From positions 1 through 64,000 of the forward strand of contig SCMT01000015.1 of the NCBI GenBank assembly GCA_005502915.1: a stretch of DNA of 64,000 nt, read 5' to 3'. Under the pieces are notes generated by a model, which made no database searches, was not told where the DNA came from, and saw only the letters and a list, made by a program, of their open reading frames with translations. Position 1 is the first letter of the stretch. Every line of letters starts with the position of its first letter. The DNA comes from Lysobacteraceae bacterium 2PB (lineage in GTDB: Bacteria > Pseudomonadota > Gammaproteobacteria > Xanthomonadales > Xanthomonadaceae). Positions 61,480 to 64,000 of the stretch are shown piece after piece. A program made the position numbers and the translations under genes.

Positions 61480-61863
61480 ATGGATTGGATGTTGATGCCG
61501 CTGAAGCGCTATGCCGACTTCAATGGCCGCTCGCGACGCAAGGAGTTCTGGATGTTCACGCTGTTGAACGTCATCGTGACCATGGTGCTGTATGGATTGA
61601 TCATCGCAGGCCTGGATTTCGACACAGGCCAGCCGGGTGCCTTGAGCATGGTGGGCGGTGGCTTGCTCCTGATTTACGCACTCGCGTTCCTCGTGCCGTC
61701 GATCGCGGTGTACGTCCGTCGTTTCCACGATCAGGACAAGTCCGGCTGGTTGGTGCTGCTGATGTTCGTACCCGCCATCGGAGGCCTGATCCTGCTGATC
61801 TTCATGTGCATCGAAGGCACGCGCGGCCCGAACCGCTTCGGCGAAGACCCAAAGGCCGCCTGA
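61480..61863 (+). CDS. DUF805 membrane protein
   Basis: 127 residues. Starts MDWMLMPLKRYADFNGRSRRKEFW, the conserved opening of DUF805, with three to four transmembrane helices and the family's RRFHDQDKSGW loop and GTRGPNRFGEDP end. Function unknown. GGGGAGAA precedes the ATG; a TATATCT about 20 bases upstream may be the -10. A T-tailed terminator follows. Confidence 0.93.
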   Translation: MDWMLMPLKRYADFNGRSRRKEFWMFTLLNVIVTMVLYGLIIAGLDFDTGQPGALSMVGGGLLLIYALAFLVPSIAVYVRRFHDQDKSGWLVLLMFVPAIGGLILLIFMCIEGTRGPNRFGEDPKAA

Positions 61864-61887
61864 TCCATCCGGCACCGCGATATCCGG

Positions 61888-61921
61888 CCGGCGTTCCTCG
61901 GGGGAGGGGCGCCGGTTTTTT
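61888..61921 (+). terminator. Intrinsic terminator after DUF805 gene
   Basis: CCGGCG (61888-61893) and CGCCGG (61910-61915) with a GC-rich loop, followed by six T residues. Confidence 0.75.
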
Positions 61922-61975
61922 CATGCCCGCGCGACCGGTATCCACCGGTCTCATCCGGTGAGACCGCCTTGGCGA

Positions 61976-61981
61976 TACACT
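61976..61981 (+). promoter_or_regulatory. -10-like box just before the 5'-nucleotidase gene
   Basis: TACACT ends six bases before the ATG at 61988, again placing the predicted transcript start at or beside the start codon. Confidence 0.35.
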
Positions 61982-61987
61982 GCCGGG

Positions 61988-62905
61988 ATGTCGACGACGT
62001 CTTCCCCCGAACCCCTCGTCATCGCGATTTCCTCGCGCGCCCTGTTCGACCTCGAAGAGAGCCATGCGCTGTTCGAGCGCGAGGGCGTGGATGCCTTCGC
62101 CAGCTACCAGCGCAGCCACGAGGACGAGGTGCTGCGCCCGGGCATCGCCTTCCCGCTGGTGCGCAAGCTGCTGGCGCTGAACGCCGACGACAAGGACGGC
62201 GTGCCGCGCGTCGAGGTGATCCTGCTGTCGCGCAACTCCTCGGACACGGGCCTGCGCGTGTTCAATTCGATCCAGCACCATGGCCTGGACATCCGCCGCG
62301 CCACCTTCACCTCGGGCGCGCCGACCTGGCCCTACATCAAGCCCTTCGGCGCGCACCTGTTCCTGTCGGCCGATGCCGAATCGGTGCGTCGCGCGCTGGA
62401 GCACGGCATCGCCGCGGCGACGCTGCTGCCCGCGCCGGCGGTCGCGCCGTCTGCCGTGTTCTCCCCGGACCAGATTCGTATCGCCTTCGACGGCGACGCG
62501 GTGCTGTTCGACGACGAGAGCGAGCGCGTGTCGCAGGAGGGCGGGCTGGAGGCCTTCGCGCGCCACGAGCGCGAGCGCGCGCATGAGCCCCTGCCCGGTG
62601 GGCCGTTCCGCGCCTTCCTCGATGCGCTGCATCGACTCCAGGTGGCCTATCCGGTCGAGCAGTGCCCGATCCGCACCGCGCTGGTCACCGCGCGGTCGGC
62701 GCCGGCGCACGAACGCGTGATCCGCACCCTGCGCGAGTGGGGCATCCGCCTCGACGAGGCGCTGTTCCTCGGCGGCCGCTCGAAGGGCCCGTTCCTGCAG
62801 GCCTTCGGCGCCGACATCTTCTTCGACGATTCGCCGCACAACATCGATTCCGCACGCGAACATGTCGCGGCGGGGCATGTGCCGCATGGGGTCGTGAACC
62901 GCTGA
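61988..62905 (+). CDS. 5'-nucleotidase (PF06189 family)
   Basis: 305 residues. IAISSRALFDLEESHALF, the LRPGIAFPLVRKLLALN block, LLSRNSSDTGLRVFNSI and the second half FDGDAVLFDDESE, LVTARSAP and DIFFDDSPHNID are characteristic of the cytosolic 5'-nucleotidase family in PF06189, a HAD-like phosphatase acting on nucleoside monophosphates. The ATG has only a weak GG-rich context upstream. Confidence 0.92.
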   Translation: MSTTSSPEPLVIAISSRALFDLEESHALFEREGVDAFASYQRSHEDEVLRPGIAFPLVRKLLALNADDKDGVPRVEVILLSRNSSDTGLRVFNSIQHHGLDIRRATFTSGAPTWPYIKPFGAHLFLSADAESVRRALEHGIAAATLLPAPAVAPSAVFSPDQIRIAFDGDAVLFDDESERVSQEGGLEAFARHERERAHEPLPGGPFRAFLDALHRLQVAYPVEQCPIRTALVTARSAPAHERVIRTLREWGIRLDEALFLGGRSKGPFLQAFGADIFFDDSPHNIDSAREHVAAGHVPHGVVNR

Positions 62906-62963
62906 CCGATACGACTTGTCTCGACCTCGCGTTGAATCGTCGTGCCGTGCATGCAAAAAAAGA

Positions 62964-63038
62964 CGTCATCCTCGCGCAAGCGAGGACCCGGCTGTCAGCC
63001 GCGATCAAGCATGGGTCCTCGCTTGCGCGAGGATGACG
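62964..63038. repeat. Perfect inverted pair of the GIY-YIG-associated repeat, without a gene
   Basis: 62964-62989 begins CGTCATCCTCGCGCAAGCGA and 63013-63038 is its exact 26-base reverse complement; A and T runs flank the outer ends. The same repeat frames the GIY-YIG gene at 11471 and 11970. The two arms are only 23 bases apart, so the transcript would fold into a long hairpin. The rest of the 62906-63164 gap holds only the terminator below. Confidence 0.9.
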
Positions 63039-63118
63039 ATGATTTTTTCCTGTCGCGGGCGTGTAGTCACAGGTGCGCGTGTGCGATCCATTGCAGATAT
63101 CCGCGAACCGCAATGAAA

Positions 63119-63140
63119 CAAGGGGCCTTGCGGCCCCTTG
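63119..63140 (-). terminator. Hairpin after the minus-strand gene at the window end
   Basis: CAAGGGGCC-TTGC-GGCCCCTTG; on the minus strand the stem is followed by TTTC. It terminates the gene ending at 63165. Confidence 0.65.
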
Positions 63141-63164
63141 CTGCATCCTGCGGGGGGAGGTGCT

Positions 63165-64000
63165 TCAGCGGGTGATGCCGATCCGCGCGCGGCTTTCCAG
63201 CGGGGCCATGCGCGACTGGTCGTTGAGCGCGAGCTCGCGGACCTCGAACGGCGCGCCGTAGCCGGCGGGCAGGTGGCTGCGGTCGAACTGCAGCACCAGC
63301 GTGCCGTTGCCGCGCTTCATCCACGCGGCGCTGTGCGCCTGCGACACCGGACGCATCCGGCCGTCGGAGGCGGTGGCGTACAGCGTGCCGCGGGCTTCGT
63401 AGCGACCGACCGATCCTGCCTGCACCGGCAGAGCCATGCGCATGGTCGCGGCATCGAAGGCGAACTGACCCCGGAAGCGTGCGGTCGGGGCGGCCACGGT
63501 CACGGCGGTGCGGGCGTCACGCTGGATGCCGTCGGCGCTGGCGAACACCTGCACTTCCCACAGCCCCGGCGCGTTGCCGACGTTCGCGGGCAGCTTCACC
63601 TGCGCGGTGCCGTCCTTGCCGACCGCAACCGGCCAGCTGCGGCCATCCGGCGCGACCAGCAGTCCGCCGGCCTGCATGGCCTGCGCACGCTTGCCGGCAC
63701 GATCGAAGCCGATGTTCACGCGCACCGTGTCGCCGGCCAGCGCATGCTGGCGGTCGATGGCGGCGTTGAGCACGTCGCTGCTCTGCGGTTCGAACACGTG
63801 GACGAGGTAGCGACCTTCGGCCTGCGTGGCGCGCAGCGTGTACGCGCCGGCGCCTTCCTCGGGCGCGAGCTTGGCGATCACGCTGCCGTCCTGCACGTCC
63901 ATGCCGGCGGCGGCGAGCTGCTTCGCCGAGGCAAGGCGCTCGATGCGCGCGGCACCGCCCGCATCGTTGATGCGCAGTGCGTTCTGGTCGAGTGCGCGCG
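63165..64000 (-). CDS. C-terminal part of an exported-type beta-rich protein (possibly DUF4785)
   Basis: The minus-strand frame is open from the window edge (codons from 63998) through 63165, giving at least 278 residues; the apparent ATG at 63902 is internal. The sequence is made of Ig-like beta repeats (QSSDVLNAAIDRQHALAGDTVRVNIGF in parts, GLWEVQVFASADG, FEVRELALND) and closely resembles the C-terminal half of DUF4785 proteins from xanthomonads by memory. Function unknown, likely extracytoplasmic. The N terminus with any signal peptide lies outside. Confidence 0.75.
   Translation of the reverse strand, partial: RALDQNALRINDAGGAARIERLASAKQLAAAGMDVQDGSVIAKLAPEEGAGAYTLRATQAEGRYLVHVFEPQSSDVLNAAIDRQHALAGDTVRVNIGFDRAGKRAQAMQAGGLLVAPDGRSWPVAVGKDGTAQVKLPANVGNAPGLWEVQVFASADGIQRDARTAVTVAAPTARFRGQFAFDAATMRMALPVQAGSVGRYEARGTLYATASDGRMRPVSQAHSAAWMKRGNGTLVLQFDRSHLPAGYGAPFEVRELALNDQSRMAPLESRARIGITR

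Noticed and set aside
62964-63038. A CRISPR array or an intrinsic terminator
   Set aside because: There are only two units and they are inverted, not direct. The structure matches the repeat pair around the GIY-YIG gene instead.

Overview
The window reads as chromosomal DNA of a high-GC gammaproteobacterium of the Xanthomonadaceae, in the Lysobacter/Luteimonas/Stenotrophomonas range. This is inferred from the uniformly GC-rich codon use, the close match of several proteins to xanthomonad types (PilH-like regulator, SucA, PurB, split MetH, large NAD-glutamate dehydrogenase) and the presence of GTAG-headed palindromic repeats like those described in Stenotrophomonas. No rRNA, tRNA, CRISPR array, phage or insertion sequence was recognised.

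Layout. 1-7.4 kb: a thioester-containing alpha-2-macroglobulin lipoprotein (start outside the window) and penicillin-binding protein 1C, the usual envelope-defence pair. 7.4-13.7 kb: a GTAG repeat pair, a Prx5-type peroxiredoxin, Hsp20, a CbpA-like co-chaperone, a PilH-like response regulator, an AcuI/YhdH reductase, a small GIY-YIG gene framed by inverted repeats, a LOG-family protein and a ChaA-type antiporter. 13.8-19.5 kb: sucA-sucB-lpdA, the 2-oxoglutarate dehydrogenase complex. 19.8-28 kb: an unknown lipoprotein, a GNAT fusion, RoxA/YcfD, purB, a class II fumarase and two small exported proteins. 28.1-30.7 kb: a GntR(YtrA)-controlled ABC-2 transporter operon with a clear promoter and overlapping operator. 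30.8-35.8 kb: periplasmic glutathione peroxidase, two FKBP isomerases (one with a duplicated N domain), UDP-glucose dehydrogenase, SlyX and a YaiL-like protein. 35.9-41.7 kb: a co-directional run of two tandem 698-residue HAF-repeat autotransporters, an alpha/beta hydrolase and a permuted papain-like protein. 42-46.8 kb: an ArsR-methyltransferase regulator followed by methionine synthase split into two overlapping genes. 46.9-54.2 kb: acyl-CoA dehydrogenase, NAD-glutamate dehydrogenase and NAD kinase. 54.4-59.7 kb: a Sec-exported RHS-repeat protein with an AT-rich C-terminal toxin-like cassette and an overlapping colicin-D-type immunity gene. 59.8-64 kb: a B12-binding radical SAM protein, a DUF805 membrane protein, a 5'-nucleotidase, a second, gene-less copy of the GIY-YIG-associated inverted repeats, and the 3' end of an exported protein that runs off the window.

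Most of the window is housekeeping. The accessory signals are the RHS toxin/immunity cassette, the autotransporter run, the GIY-YIG repeat module and the ArsR-methyltransferase/metH unit. All functions are read from sequence by eye; no database search was run.
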